Below are positions 1 through 7,546 of a stretch of DNA of 26,523 bases, piece by piece. A model generated the notes under the pieces. The model was not told the origin of the DNA and did no database searches. It saw only the letters and a program-made list of their open reading frames with translations. Location of the stretch: contig JBOEGN010000075.1 in NCBI GenBank assembly GCA_050633445.1, positions 1 to 26,523 of the forward strand, in the 5' to 3' direction. The position numbers were made by a program, and so were the translations under genes. This DNA comes from Thalassobius sp050633445 (GTDB lineage: Bacteria; Pseudomonadota; Alphaproteobacteria; Rhodobacterales; Rhodobacteraceae). How positions within the stretch are numbered: the first letter of the stretch is position 1; every line of letters begins with the position of its first letter.

Positions 1-671
1 CCGATCCAGTTGGCCTGCATCAGTTTGACCTTGGCGGGCCAGTCATCCAGCCCGTCCAGCGCGTCCAGCAGCTCCTCGGAGAAATCGGAGATCTTGAAGA
101 ACCACTGCGTCAGCTCGCGCCGTTCCACCTCGGCGCCCGAGCGCCAGCCCTTGCCGTCGATCACCTGTTCGTTGGCCAGAACGGTCATATCGACCGGGTC
201 CCAGTTCACCACGGCGTTTTTGCGGTAGACCAGACCCTTTTCGATGAAGTCGATGAACATGGATTGCTGCTGGCCGTAATATTCCGGGTCACAGGTCGCG
301 AACATCCGGGTCCAGTCCAGCGCGAATCCCAGGGGTTTCATCTGGCCGACCATGGTGTCGATGTTGGAATAGGTCCATTCCTTGGGGTGCCCGCCGATGG
401 CCATCGCAGCGTTTTCCGCGGGCATCCCGAAGGCGTCAAACCCCATCGGGTGCAGCACGTTGTGGCCCGTCGACATCTTATACCGCGCGATCACGTCGCC
501 CATGGTGTAGTTGCGCACGTGCCCGATATGGATGCGGCCCGACGGATAGGGGAACATTTCCAGCACGTAATATTTCGGCTTGTCATCGCTGCGGACAGCT
601 TTGAATGTTTCAGCCTTGTCCCAGGCTTCTTGCCATTTGGCTTCGATTTCGCCGGCAGAATAGCGCGTCAT
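1..671 (-). CDS. leuS: Leucine--tRNA ligase, N-terminal part (runs off left edge)
   Basis: Cytoplasmic class I aminoacyl-tRNA synthetase that charges tRNA-Leu. The reverse strand reads from ATG at 671 (MTRYSAGEIEAKWQEAW) without a stop to base 1, giving about 223 residues of a protein usually near 850. The class I HIGH signature is at residues 48-51, in the context MFPYPSGRIHIGHVRNYTMG, followed by HPMGFDAFGMPAENAA, both characteristic of bacterial LeuRS. The KMSKS motif and editing domain lie outside the window. An AGGAAAGG-like ribosome binding site precedes the ATG, which supports this start. The next gene to the right is divergent (824), so the promoter should lie in 672-823. The identity is very secure; only the 5' end of the gene is visible. 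Confidence 0.96.
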   Translation of the reverse strand, partial: MTRYSAGEIEAKWQEAWDKAETFKAVRSDDKPKYYVLEMFPYPSGRIHIGHVRNYTMGDVIARYKMSTGHNVLHPMGFDAFGMPAENAAMAIGGHPKEWTYSNIDTMVGQMKPLGFALDWTRMFATCDPEYYGQQQSMFIDFIEKGLVYRKNAVVNWDPVDMTVLANEQVIDGKGWRSGAEVERRELTQWFFKISDFSEELLDALDGLDDWPAKVKLMQANWI

Positions 672-823
672 GTCGGGCGGACCTTTCCTAAAGCGTGAAT
701 TCGCTGTGTCGGATGGGGTGATAGGGCGACGAAGCCCCGTGGTCTAGGGGGTAGTCAGGAAAACCGGGTCTGTAACCTGCGAAATCGTGTGTTTATACTC
801 GTGTAAAGCGAGGCGCAGTATTC

Positions 824-2083
824 ATGAAAATCCTTTTTATCCATCAGAACTTTCCGGGGCAGTACAAACATCTGGCCCCGGTCTTATCGGCACGGGGGCA
901 TCAATGCGTGGCCCTGACCTTGCGCGTGAAAGAGCCGACAACCTGGCAGGGTGTGCGGGTGCTGCCCTATGGTGTTAAGCGCAATCAGGGTAAGGGTATT
1001 CATCCATGGGTGCAGGATTTCGATACTAAGGTGATCCGCGCCGAAGCGTGCTTTGCTGCGGCCTGCAAGCTGCGGGATCAAGGGTTTACCCCTGACATCA
1101 TCGTCGCGCATCCCGGCTGGGGCGAGTCGATGTTCCTGCGTGATGTCTGGCCCACGGCGCGGATCGGATTGTATTGCGAGCTGTACCATCTTTCGGGCCC
1201 CGACCATGTGGGCTTTGACCCTGAATTCCAGCCGAAAAAGGGCGAGGCCGAGGCACTGCGCATCCGGCTTAAGAACCTCAACAACCTTATGCATTTCCCT
1301 GTGGGTGACATGGGGCTGTCGCCGACGCAGTTTCAGGCGGGCACTTTCCCGGCCGAGTGGCGTGAAAAGATCAGCGTTATTCATGACGGCATCAACACCG
1401 ACATGCTGGTCCGAAACAAGGCCGCCCGATTCGAATTGCCCGATGGGTCCGTCGTGACGCGCGATGACGAGGTGATCACCTTTGTGAATCGCAATCTGGA
1501 GCCGTATCGCGGCTATCACATCTTTATGCGTGCCCTGCCGCAGCTGTTAAAGGAGCGGCCCAAGGCCAAGGTGCTGATCGTTGGCGGGGACGAGGTCAGC
1601 TATGGTGCGCGCGCGCCGCAGGGCAAAACGTGGAAACAGATCTTTATTGACGAAGTGCGCGGCCGTATCCCGACGTCTTTGTGGGACAACGTGCATTTTC
1701 TGGGCCGCATTCCTTATGACAAGTTCATCAGCCTGCTTCAGGTCAGCCGGGTTCACGTTTATCTGACCTATCCCTTCGTTCTGTCCTGGTCCCTTTTCGA
1801 GGCGATGTCGGTTCAGGCTGCGATCGTCGCCAGCGCCACCGCTCCGGTGAAAGAGGCGATTACGCATAATGTGAACGGCCGTCTGGTGGATTTCTTCGAC
1901 AAAGAGGCCTTGGTCGAGCAGATCAGCGATTTGTTGGACGATACGGATGCGCGTGAACGCCTGGGTCTGGCGGCGCGCGCGCATATGGTGAAAAACTATG
2001 ACTTGCAAAAGGTCAGTCTGCCGCGCCAGCTGAACTGGATTCAGACCTTGCATGATATGGAGCCAGGACAAGTCCATGACTGA
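824..2083 (+). CDS. Glycosyltransferase family 4 (GT-B, group 1)
   Basis: Predicted sugar-nucleotide-dependent glycosyltransferase of 419 residues, probably acting in polysaccharide or glycolipid assembly at the cytoplasmic face. The N-terminal half starts with MKILFIHQNFPGQYKHLAPV, the first Rossmann strand and loop of GT-B enzymes. The C-terminal half has the group 1 layout: VIHDGINTDML (about residue 185), FVNRNLEPYRGYHIFMRALP, VLIVGGDEVSYG, HFLGRIPYDKF, and near residue 325 LSWSLFEAMSVQAAIVASA followed by APVKE, a form of the E-x7-E nucleotide-sugar signature. A GAGG lies about 13 bases before the ATG, so initiation may be weak. The gene overlaps the next one by 8 bases, so the two are probably cotranscribed. 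The acceptor cannot be told from sequence. No neighbouring polysaccharide genes are visible. Confidence 0.9.
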   Translation: MKILFIHQNFPGQYKHLAPVLSARGHQCVALTLRVKEPTTWQGVRVLPYGVKRNQGKGIHPWVQDFDTKVIRAEACFAAACKLRDQGFTPDIIVAHPGWGESMFLRDVWPTARIGLYCELYHLSGPDHVGFDPEFQPKKGEAEALRIRLKNLNNLMHFPVGDMGLSPTQFQAGTFPAEWREKISVIHDGINTDMLVRNKAARFELPDGSVVTRDDEVITFVNRNLEPYRGYHIFMRALPQLLKERPKAKVLIVGGDEVSYGARAPQGKTWKQIFIDEVRGRIPTSLWDNVHFLGRIPYDKFISLLQVSRVHVYLTYPFVLSWSLFEAMSVQAAIVASATAPVKEAITHNVNGRLVDFFDKEALVEQISDLLDDTDARERLGLAARAHMVKNYDLQKVSLPRQLNWIQTLHDMEPGQVHD

Positions 2084-2570
2084 ACGTGATACCTACCTTA
2101 TGACCGCCGCTCAGATCGACGCGATGGACGGGGTCGAGAAGACTCATTTTCTGAATCCCAACGCCAAGCGATTGAATAAGTCCTTGGGTGACGCGACGGG
2201 TTTGACTGGGCTAGGAGTGCATCTGATCGCGGTACAGCCGGGTCACGAAACCACCGAATGCCACGCGCATCACCACGAAGATGAATGCGTCTATATCCTG
2301 TCAGGTACGGCCACCGCGGTGATCGGTGAGGAAAAACACGAGATCGGACCAGGGGATTTCATCGGCTACCGCGCTGGCGGTCTGGCCCATACGATCCTCA
2401 ACACCGGAAACGAGGTGCTGCGGATGCTGGTGGTTGGCCAACGGTTGCCGCATGACGTTGCAGATTATCCTGAGAAAGCGAAACGGATCTTTCGCAACGC
2501 CGACTTGCCGTGGACCTTGGTGGATCACGAAAACCTAGAAGAACTGGGTGGCTCGGTCGGGAAAAAGTAA
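2076..2570 (+). CDS. Small single-domain cupin protein
   Basis: A 164-residue protein with one conserved beta-barrel cupin domain; substrate unknown. Cupin motif 1 is HAHHHEDECVYILSG (metal ligands H63, H65 and E70), and motif 2 is GPGDFIGYRAGGLAHTILN (H105), so a divalent metal site is likely. The C-terminal tail (RIFRNADLPWTLVDHENL) lies outside the barrel. I chose ATG 2076 (MTERDTYLMT) because CAGGA sits about 7 bases upstream; an in-frame ATG at 2052 has no ribosome binding site. The start overlaps the end of the glycosyltransferase gene, which suggests translational coupling. Similar cupins are often annotated as sugar isomerase-like or simply cupin proteins. A role in modifying the sugar used by the upstream enzyme is a guess. 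Confidence 0.88.
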   Translation: MTERDTYLMTAAQIDAMDGVEKTHFLNPNAKRLNKSLGDATGLTGLGVHLIAVQPGHETTECHAHHHEDECVYILSGTATAVIGEEKHEIGPGDFIGYRAGGLAHTILNTGNEVLRMLVVGQRLPHDVADYPEKAKRIFRNADLPWTLVDHENLEELGGSVGKK

Positions 2571-2624
2571 ACCCCGCCATGCGGTGTGCAGGCGAGGAAG
2601 GCCGATACCAGTGCTAAAACCGGA

Positions 2625-3140
2625 TCAGAATGCCTTGTCGGCCACACGCAGCTGACGGGCGCGGGTCAGGATCGCGTCTTCGATCGCACGCTGAGTGCCG
2701 GTGCTGACGGGCTTGCCGCCACGGGTTTGCATGGCCACCAGCAACGAACGCGCCTCAAGAGCCGGGTCCTTTACATAGACGGTCGCACGATACGCGCGGC
2801 CCCCGCCCGGAGGCGTGCCGTAACCCGTGACAATCACCCCGGTGAAGGGATCAACCGATTGCACAGGCAAGAAGTTCAGAATCTCCAGCGACGCATTCCA
2901 GATATACCGGTTCACCGCTGTTTCCAGATCAGTGTTACGCGACTGGAACAGGTCCTTGAGCGAGGATTTGTTCTGGTTCAAACCGGCCTGTCGGGCCAAC
3001 TCGGGCAATAATGCCTCTTCCAGAGCATCCGAACGTCGATTGTCAGGCTGTGCAAATTCATCGGTGCCACGGCTACAGCCGCTCACAGCCAAAGCCGCAA
3101 TCAGCGCAAGTGTAATTGGTTTGATACAATTAAGTGCCAT
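2625..3140 (-). CDS. DUF3576 lipoprotein
   Basis: A 171-residue predicted lipoprotein. The N-terminus is a hydrophobic signal followed by a lipobox (LAVSGC, lipidated C22), so the mature protein should be anchored in the cell envelope. The body carries the DUF3576 pattern: IWNASLEILNFLPVQSVDPF, then VIVTGYGTPPGGGRAYRATV, then a C-terminal helical part. The function of the family is unknown. From memory, this gene often lies directly upstream of leuS in alphaproteobacteria. Here the glycosyltransferase and cupin genes, on the other strand, separate the two. ATG 3140 is taken because the signal peptide starts there; a GAGGA lies about 12 bases upstream, a little far. It is convergent with the cupin gene, with a 54-base gap. 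Confidence 0.88.
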   Translation of the reverse strand: MALNCIKPITLALIAALAVSGCSRGTDEFAQPDNRRSDALEEALLPELARQAGLNQNKSSLKDLFQSRNTDLETAVNRYIWNASLEILNFLPVQSVDPFTGVIVTGYGTPPGGGRAYRATVYVKDPALEARSLLVAMQTRGGKPVSTGTQRAIEDAILTRARQLRVADKAF

Positions 3141-3402
3141 GGGTATGCCCGGTCCTCAGATCTTCGCCACATTCCTACCCAACAGCAAAGGACGTCGCAA
3201 GGACTTAGTCAGCTGCGCCAATCAAGTGCCAGCAAGGTTCCGCCAGAATGTGGTGTGGCAAAGCTGCACCATTTGGCCGTCTTTCAGCCACAGTATGTGC
3301 GGCGCGCTTGCAAACTGCCCACAAAAAGAGCGACACAACCGCCAGACCCAATACGGATTCTCTGTTTTGGGCGCTTGATTGGAAAACCGAGGGACTAATA
3401 TT
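3141..3402. other. Intergenic region between DUF3576 gene and porin
   Basis: A 262-base divergent intergenic region without a credible gene. It should contain the promoter of the DUF3576 gene (leftward) and the promoter and leader of the porin gene (rightward). I see an imperfect inverted repeat around 3253-3273 (TGGTG...CACCA arms) and one GATTC methylation site at 3358-3362, but no convincing -35/-10 pair. The porin ribosome binding site (GAGGGA) is at its right edge. Confidence 0.5.
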
Positions 3403-4338
3403 ATGAAAAAGCTTCTCCTTGCTTCGACCGCACTGATCGCTGGTGCCAGCGCAGCCGCAGCCGACATCACCTTTGGCGGCTACGGTCGTTTTGGTCTGGA
3501 CTACACTGAAAACCGTTTCACTGATGTGAACAGCAACGGCGTCGAAGATGCAGGCGAAAGCCGCAACGACGTCGAAGTTGATCAGCGCCTGCGCTTGATC
3601 ATCACCGGCACCGCAGAATCGCAAAACGGCATCGCCTTCACCGCTCAGACCCGCATTCAGTGGGACGAAGGTACCGGCTTTGACGGCGACGCAGTTACTT
3701 CTGCTCGCTCGGCCATCCAACAGGCGGCTTTCCACGCAGCCGCTGGCGGTCTGACCCTGTCGATCGGCAACGTGTCCGTTGCTGAAGCCACCCCCGGTTT
3801 CTACGCTGGTGGTCTGGGCTACACGGGCTTCATGTTCGTTGATCCCTACTACTCTCAAGGCTATGGCCGCACCGACATCGGTCTGACCGGTTTGGGCAGC
3901 GTCGGTGTGATCATGGCAACCTATGCCACTGGTCCGTTCACTGTACGCGCCGGCCTCTCGGAAAGCGCTACAGAAGAGCGTAAACAGCTGAGCGTTGCTT
4001 ACTCCGACAATGGCTACACTGTTTCGGTTTTCCACCAGGAAAGCACCGTTGCAGCTAACGACGTCACCAAACTGTACGTCCAAGGCACCATCGGTGGCGC
4101 AACCGTCGGCCTGTTCGCTGACGATTCCACCGCGGGTAACTCGATCGGTCTGACCGGCACCATGTCGGTGGGCGCAGGTACCTCCGTGACCCTGACCGCC
4201 GTTGACCTGTCGACCGGTGGCTCGAACGTTGGTATTGGCGTCAACCACGACCTGGGCGGCGGCGTGTCCTTCGGCGCAGGCGTTGCTGACATGAACGGCA
4301 CCACACGCGCAGAAGCTGGTGTTCAGTTCAACTTCTAA
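3403..4338 (+). CDS. Outer-membrane porin, Rhodobacter type
   Basis: A 311-residue outer-membrane beta-barrel that lets small solutes diffuse passively. It begins with a signal peptide (MKKLLLASTALIAGASAAAA), and the mature N-terminus DITFGGYGRFGLDYTENRF is the first strand of alphaproteobacterial general porins. The rest is an alternating polar/apolar beta pattern ending in GVQFNF; a terminal Phe is the usual outer-membrane assembly signal. I chose ATG 3403 over an in-frame TTG at 3379 because the signal peptide starts there and GAGGGA lies at a good distance. Codon use is strongly biased, as in highly expressed genes. A strong terminator follows directly, so it is a single-gene unit. Confidence 0.94.
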   Translation: MKKLLLASTALIAGASAAAADITFGGYGRFGLDYTENRFTDVNSNGVEDAGESRNDVEVDQRLRLIITGTAESQNGIAFTAQTRIQWDEGTGFDGDAVTSARSAIQQAAFHAAAGGLTLSIGNVSVAEATPGFYAGGLGYTGFMFVDPYYSQGYGRTDIGLTGLGSVGVIMATYATGPFTVRAGLSESATEERKQLSVAYSDNGYTVSVFHQESTVAANDVTKLYVQGTIGGATVGLFADDSTAGNSIGLTGTMSVGAGTSVTLTAVDLSTGGSNVGIGVNHDLGGGVSFGAGVADMNGTTRAEAGVQFNF

Positions 4339-4360
4339 GTTGAACAACCAGTCTTAAGGG

Positions 4361-4392
4361 AAGAGCGGGCCTTGTGCCCGCTCTTTTCTTTT
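4361..4392 (+). terminator. Rho-independent terminator of the porin gene
   Basis: A perfect 9-bp stem (AGAGCGGGC at 4362-4370 pairing with GCCCGCTCT at 4376-4384) with a 5-base loop is followed by a T-rich tail (TTTCTTTT), 23 bases after the porin stop codon. This is a textbook intrinsic terminator for a highly transcribed gene. Confidence 0.92.
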
Positions 4393-4462
4393 GGGCCCTT
4401 GTGGTTTTGACTGCCGCCTGAATTTGTGATTCATGTCAGGCGCATCAACACCGGAGCCGCCC

Positions 4463-5116
4463 ATGTCCCTACCCGAGATCCAGTCCCGTATCGCCAAGGC
4501 CGAAAAGGCTGCTGGTCGCACCCCTGGCAGCACCCAGTTGATCGCAGTCTCAAAGGTTCAACCAAATGACCGGGTCCAAGCCGTTTTGGACCAAGGGCAT
4601 CGCCTGTTTGGCGAAAACAAGGTGCAAGAAGCCGCCGGAAAATGGCCTACTTTCCGCGAAACCTATGACAATGTTGATGTTCACCTGATTGGCCCGTTGC
4701 AAACCAACAAGGCCCGGCAAGCGATGCAGCTTTTTCAGGCCATCCACGCGGTTGATCGCCCCAAACTGGCCCAAACACTGGCCCGTCTCGCACAAGAGCT
4801 TGGATCCTGCCCGGATCTGTTCATCCAGGTCAACACCGGGGAGGAGCCGCAAAAAGCAGGTGTACTCCCGGTCGACGCTGACAATTTCATTGCTGAATGC
4901 CGCGCCTTGGATCTCCCGGTCATCGGTCTGATGTGCATCCCTCCTGTCCAAGAAGAATCCAGCCTCCACTTCGCCCTGCTCAAGAAAATCGCTCATCGCA
5001 ACGACCTGGATCACCTGTCCATGGGCATGTCCGGCGACTTCGAAAAGGCCATCGCCCAAGGTGCGACCCACATCCGCGTCGGTTCTGCCATCTTCGGTGC
5101 ACGCGACTATGGTTAA
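4463..5116 (+). CDS. YggS/PLPBP family pyridoxal phosphate homeostasis protein
   Basis: A 217-residue cytoplasmic PLP-binding protein with a single TIM-barrel domain of the alanine racemase N-terminal fold. Family members take part in vitamin B6 and amino acid homeostasis and have no known catalytic activity. LIAVSKVQPN carries the PLP-linked lysine (K31), followed by the family signatures FGENKVQEA and HLIGPLQTNKAR. SMGMSGDFEKAI and THIRVGSAIFGARDYG form the phosphate-binding end. I prefer ATG 4463 (MSLPEIQSRI) with CGGAG just upstream; an in-frame ATG at 4433 would add ten residues unusual for the family. It stands alone between the porin terminator and an intergenic repeat. Confidence 0.93.
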   Translation: MSLPEIQSRIAKAEKAAGRTPGSTQLIAVSKVQPNDRVQAVLDQGHRLFGENKVQEAAGKWPTFRETYDNVDVHLIGPLQTNKARQAMQLFQAIHAVDRPKLAQTLARLAQELGSCPDLFIQVNTGEEPQKAGVLPVDADNFIAECRALDLPVIGLMCIPPVQEESSLHFALLKKIAHRNDLDHLSMGMSGDFEKAIAQGATHIRVGSAIFGARDYG

Positions 5117-5127
5117 CCGCTTCTTCT

Positions 5128-5175
5128 TTTCCTAAATATCCCGGGGGAGCGCCGCAGGCGCGGGGGCAGAGCCCC
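5128..5175. repeat. GC-rich intergenic repeat of Rhodobacteraceae type
   Basis: The stretch starts with CCTAAATATCCCGGGGG and ends with GGGGGCAGAGCCCC, with GC-rich complementary segments able to fold into a hairpin (GGGG-CAGAG-CCCC and GCGCC-GCA-GGCGC). From memory, very similar elements occur many times between genes in Roseobacter and related genomes, often at 3' ends. It lies between the convergent ends of the yggS and CaiB-family genes and may act as a bidirectional terminator. Only one copy is in this window, so repetition is not shown here. Confidence 0.6.
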
Positions 5176-6288
5176 TTAGCCGTCTTCGTTCAGCTTGGGC
5201 GATGGGCGCTCCAGCTTCAATTCGGCATCAGAAAACACGATCGGCATCCGCACGCTGGGCACGCCATCCAACTCGATCTGCATGCCGCGTGCCTGCACCT
5301 GAGGGTCGGCGAACACCTCGGACAGATCGTTGATCGGCCCGGCAGGAATTCCGCGCGCTTCGCATCCGCTTAGCAGCTCGGCCTTGGTCAGTTTGCGCGT
5401 CTCTGCCATCAGCAGCGCGATCATCTGTTCGCGGTTTTGGACCCGGTCCACATTCTTCAGAAATTCAGGCGCTTCGGCCATCCAGGCCAGTCCCAAAAGC
5501 TCGCAAAGTCGTTGATATTGCGCGTCATTTCCAGTGGCGATAATGATGAACCCGTCGGCGCAATCGAACACCTGATAGGGGGTCAGATTAGGGTGATAAT
5601 TCCCTGTCCGCCCCGGAGGCGTGCCAGTCGACAAATAGTTCATCGACTGGTTTGCCGTCGCCGCAACAGCGCAATCCAGCAGAGCCATATCCAACTGCTG
5701 CCCTTTGCCTGTCCGCTCTCGTTGATACAGCGCGGCCAGAATGCCCGTCACGGAATACATCCCGGTGAACAGATCCGTCACGGCAACACCTGCGCGTTGC
5801 GGCTGCCCGTCGGGATCGCCGGTGATGGACATCAGCCCGGACATGCCTTGGATGATATAGTCATAGCCCGCCCGATGCGCGTAGGGCCCGGTTTGTCCGA
5901 ACCCCGTGATCGAGCAATAGATCAGCCGCGGATTGACCTCTTTCAGACTGTCATAATCCAGCCCGTATTTGGCCAGCCCTCCGACCTTGAAATTCTCGAT
6001 CAGGATGTCGGCATCGCGCACCAGATCCAGCACTTTTTGCTGACCTTCGGGGGTCCGGAAATCCACGGTGACCGAGTGTTTCCCACGATTACAGGAATGG
6101 AAATAGGCGGCGGTCTTGTCGCCCTCACGCTCGATAAACGGAGGGCCCCACTGGCGCGTATCATCGCCTGCGGGACTCTCGATTTTGATCACTTCTGCCC
6201 CCAGATCGGACAATGCCTGACCAGCCCAGGGGCCGGCCAGAATTCGGGCCAGTTCAACGACCTTTAATCCGTCCAGAGGCGTGCTCAT
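5176..6288 (-). CDS. CaiB/BaiF family (class III) CoA-transferase
   Basis: A 370-residue cytoplasmic enzyme predicted to move CoA between acyl-CoA and a free carboxylate. The N-terminal MSTPLDGLKVVELARILAGP and WAGQALSDLGAEVIKIESP are class III hallmarks. The catalytic aspartate is D172 in VAVTDLFTGMYSVTG, by analogy with formyl-CoA transferase. GRTGNYHPNLTPYQVFDCADG and the C-terminal CEARGIPAGPIN complete the family pattern; the length is normal or slightly short. Its ATG overlaps the stop codon of the dsbA-like gene by one base (TGATG), so translation is probably coupled. The family covers many substrates (formate, carnitine, bile acids, methylated acyl-CoAs), and nothing nearby identifies the one used here. 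Confidence 0.92.
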   Translation of the reverse strand: MSTPLDGLKVVELARILAGPWAGQALSDLGAEVIKIESPAGDDTRQWGPPFIEREGDKTAAYFHSCNRGKHSVTVDFRTPEGQQKVLDLVRDADILIENFKVGGLAKYGLDYDSLKEVNPRLIYCSITGFGQTGPYAHRAGYDYIIQGMSGLMSITGDPDGQPQRAGVAVTDLFTGMYSVTGILAALYQRERTGKGQQLDMALLDCAVAATANQSMNYLSTGTPPGRTGNYHPNLTPYQVFDCADGFIIIATGNDAQYQRLCELLGLAWMAEAPEFLKNVDRVQNREQMIALLMAETRKLTKAELLSGCEARGIPAGPINDLSEVFADPQVQARGMQIELDGVPSVRMPIVFSDAELKLERPSPKLNEDG

Positions 6289-6941
6289 CAGGTGTTCAGA
6301 GCTTTGTCCAGCAGGGCCTTGAGGTCGTTATAGGCCATGTTCGAATGCTTCTTACCGTTGATGAACAGCGTGGGTGTGCTGTCGACTTCATCGGCCTTCA
6401 TGTTGTCCTGGAACCAAGTGTACAAGGATTGCGCTTTGGCGCCGTCACCCAGGCAGCTGTCCAGCTGATCCTCGGTCAGGCCAGCGATGCGTCCAACCTT
6501 GCGCAGGTTTTCAACGATAACTGCTGGATCACCGGTGCCGACCCACGATTTCTGATCCGCATACAGCAGATCCGAGATACCAAAGAACTTGGCCGGATCA
6601 CACCGCGCCACCATCGACGCCCACAGGCCGGGGCGGTCAAAATACACGTCGCGATAGACAAATTTCACCAGGCCGGTATCGACATACTCGGCTTTGATCT
6701 TTTTCAGCGGGCCATTGTGGAAGGTGGCGCAATGCGGACAGGTGTAGGACGCGTATTCCGTCAAAGTGATCTTGGCGTCGGGCGAGCCCATGGTCATTTC
6801 CATCACCGGAACGGCGTCGCCATGGGACCCATCGGCCAAGGCAGCCAGAGGCGGCAACGAGTCTTGATTGCGTGTCAGCGCCCAAGCGCCACCCAGTACG
6901 GCAGCTGATCCAATCACGCCCAATGCGAGTCTGCGGTCCAT
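6288..6941 (-). CDS. DsbA family thiol:disulfide oxidoreductase
   Basis: A 217-residue periplasmic thioredoxin-fold protein. The N-terminus (MDRRLALGVIGSAAVLGGAWAL) is a basic-hydrophobic segment that could be a signal peptide or membrane anchor. The active-site CPHC is at residues 68-71 (YASYTCPHCATFH), the same dipeptide as in DsbA. The cis-proline loop is STPTLFINGKK near the C-terminus, and a helical insertion lies between the two. It probably catalyses disulfide formation or isomerisation in exported proteins. It sits between the dciA-like gene (13-base gap) and the CoA-transferase gene (1-base overlap), so the three form an operon. A DsbC/BdbD-like assignment cannot be excluded. Confidence 0.92.
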   Translation of the reverse strand: MDRRLALGVIGSAAVLGGAWALTRNQDSLPPLAALADGSHGDAVPVMEMTMGSPDAKITLTEYASYTCPHCATFHNGPLKKIKAEYVDTGLVKFVYRDVYFDRPGLWASMVARCDPAKFFGISDLLYADQKSWVGTGDPAVIVENLRKVGRIAGLTEDQLDSCLGDGAKAQSLYTWFQDNMKADEVDSTPTLFINGKKHSNMAYNDLKALLDKALNT

Positions 6942-6954
6942 GTGTAAGCCTTTC

Positions 6955-7464
6955 TCAGAGTTTCGACTTGGTTATTACGTTTTTCGCCAATGTTTCAAGC
7001 GCCTGACGCAGGTCTGTGTCACCGACCTCGCGCGTAAGTGATTGCGCCTCCCGCTCCGAGGCCGGGTCAGCGGCCTTGGGGCTGGGTTTGTTCCGATAGG
7101 TAAAGTCCGCCTGGCCCTCGGCAAATCCGGTTGCGACCGTCTGCGTGATCCGAATCCGCGAGATGGCGTTGTAGCCATAGACGCCGTTCACCTTGGCGCG
7201 GATCTGTTCTTTTTGCATTTCCAGCATCGGAGCCTGTGCGCCGGTGGTCAGCAAGGTCAGCGTCGCCCCGAAACTGCCACGACGGCCGAACTTCACATCG
7301 ACAGGTCGGGCGATTGCAGCGATATCCGCGCCCACGACTTCGGGCCAATGTGTCAGCAGCCGTGCCTCGGCAAAGCCACGCGATTCGCCAGCCTTACGGA
7401 TCCGCGCCTGTAACAGGCTGGACGTGCGGGCAAATCCTTTGGTGGTGCTGGGGCGCGGGGCCAT
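6955..7464 (-). CDS. DUF721/DciA-like protein
   Basis: A 169-residue protein with the DUF721 (DciA) domain. DciA-type proteins help load the replicative helicase DnaB in bacteria without DnaC. The domain is visible as THWPEVVGADIAAIARPVDV, followed by GATLTLLTTGAQAPMLEMQ and VNGVYGYNAISRIRITQT. The C-terminal part (residues about 125-169) is charged and probably flexible. I chose ATG 7464 (MAPRPSTTKGF) because AAGGAAG lies at a good distance upstream; a longer in-frame reading would run through the promoter region and into mutY. It is divergent from mutY, with 82 bases between the genes. The family call is good; the helicase-loading role rests on work in other bacteria. Confidence 0.82.
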   Translation of the reverse strand: MAPRPSTTKGFARTSSLLQARIRKAGESRGFAEARLLTHWPEVVGADIAAIARPVDVKFGRRGSFGATLTLLTTGAQAPMLEMQKEQIRAKVNGVYGYNAISRIRITQTVATGFAEGQADFTYRNKPSPKAADPASEREAQSLTREVGDTDLRQALETLAKNVITKSKL

Positions 7465-7546
7465 CACTTGCTTCCTTATTCTAAGTGCTATTCTAGTATC
7501 GCAGGACGAAGACACCAGTAGATTGCGACCTGACAGGGGATAAACA

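Noticed and set aside
264..698. Open frame of 144 codons on the plus strand
   Set aside because: It is antisense to leuS, whose HIGH motif and start are clear on the other strand.
732..760. GTGGTCTAGGGGGTAG resembling part of a tRNA D arm
   Set aside because: No anticodon arm, T arm or acceptor pairing could be found around it.
3205..4347. Long open frame (380 codons) on the minus strand over the porin gene
   Set aside because: It is a shadow of the biased codon use of the porin, which has a signal peptide, ribosome binding site and terminator on the plus strand.
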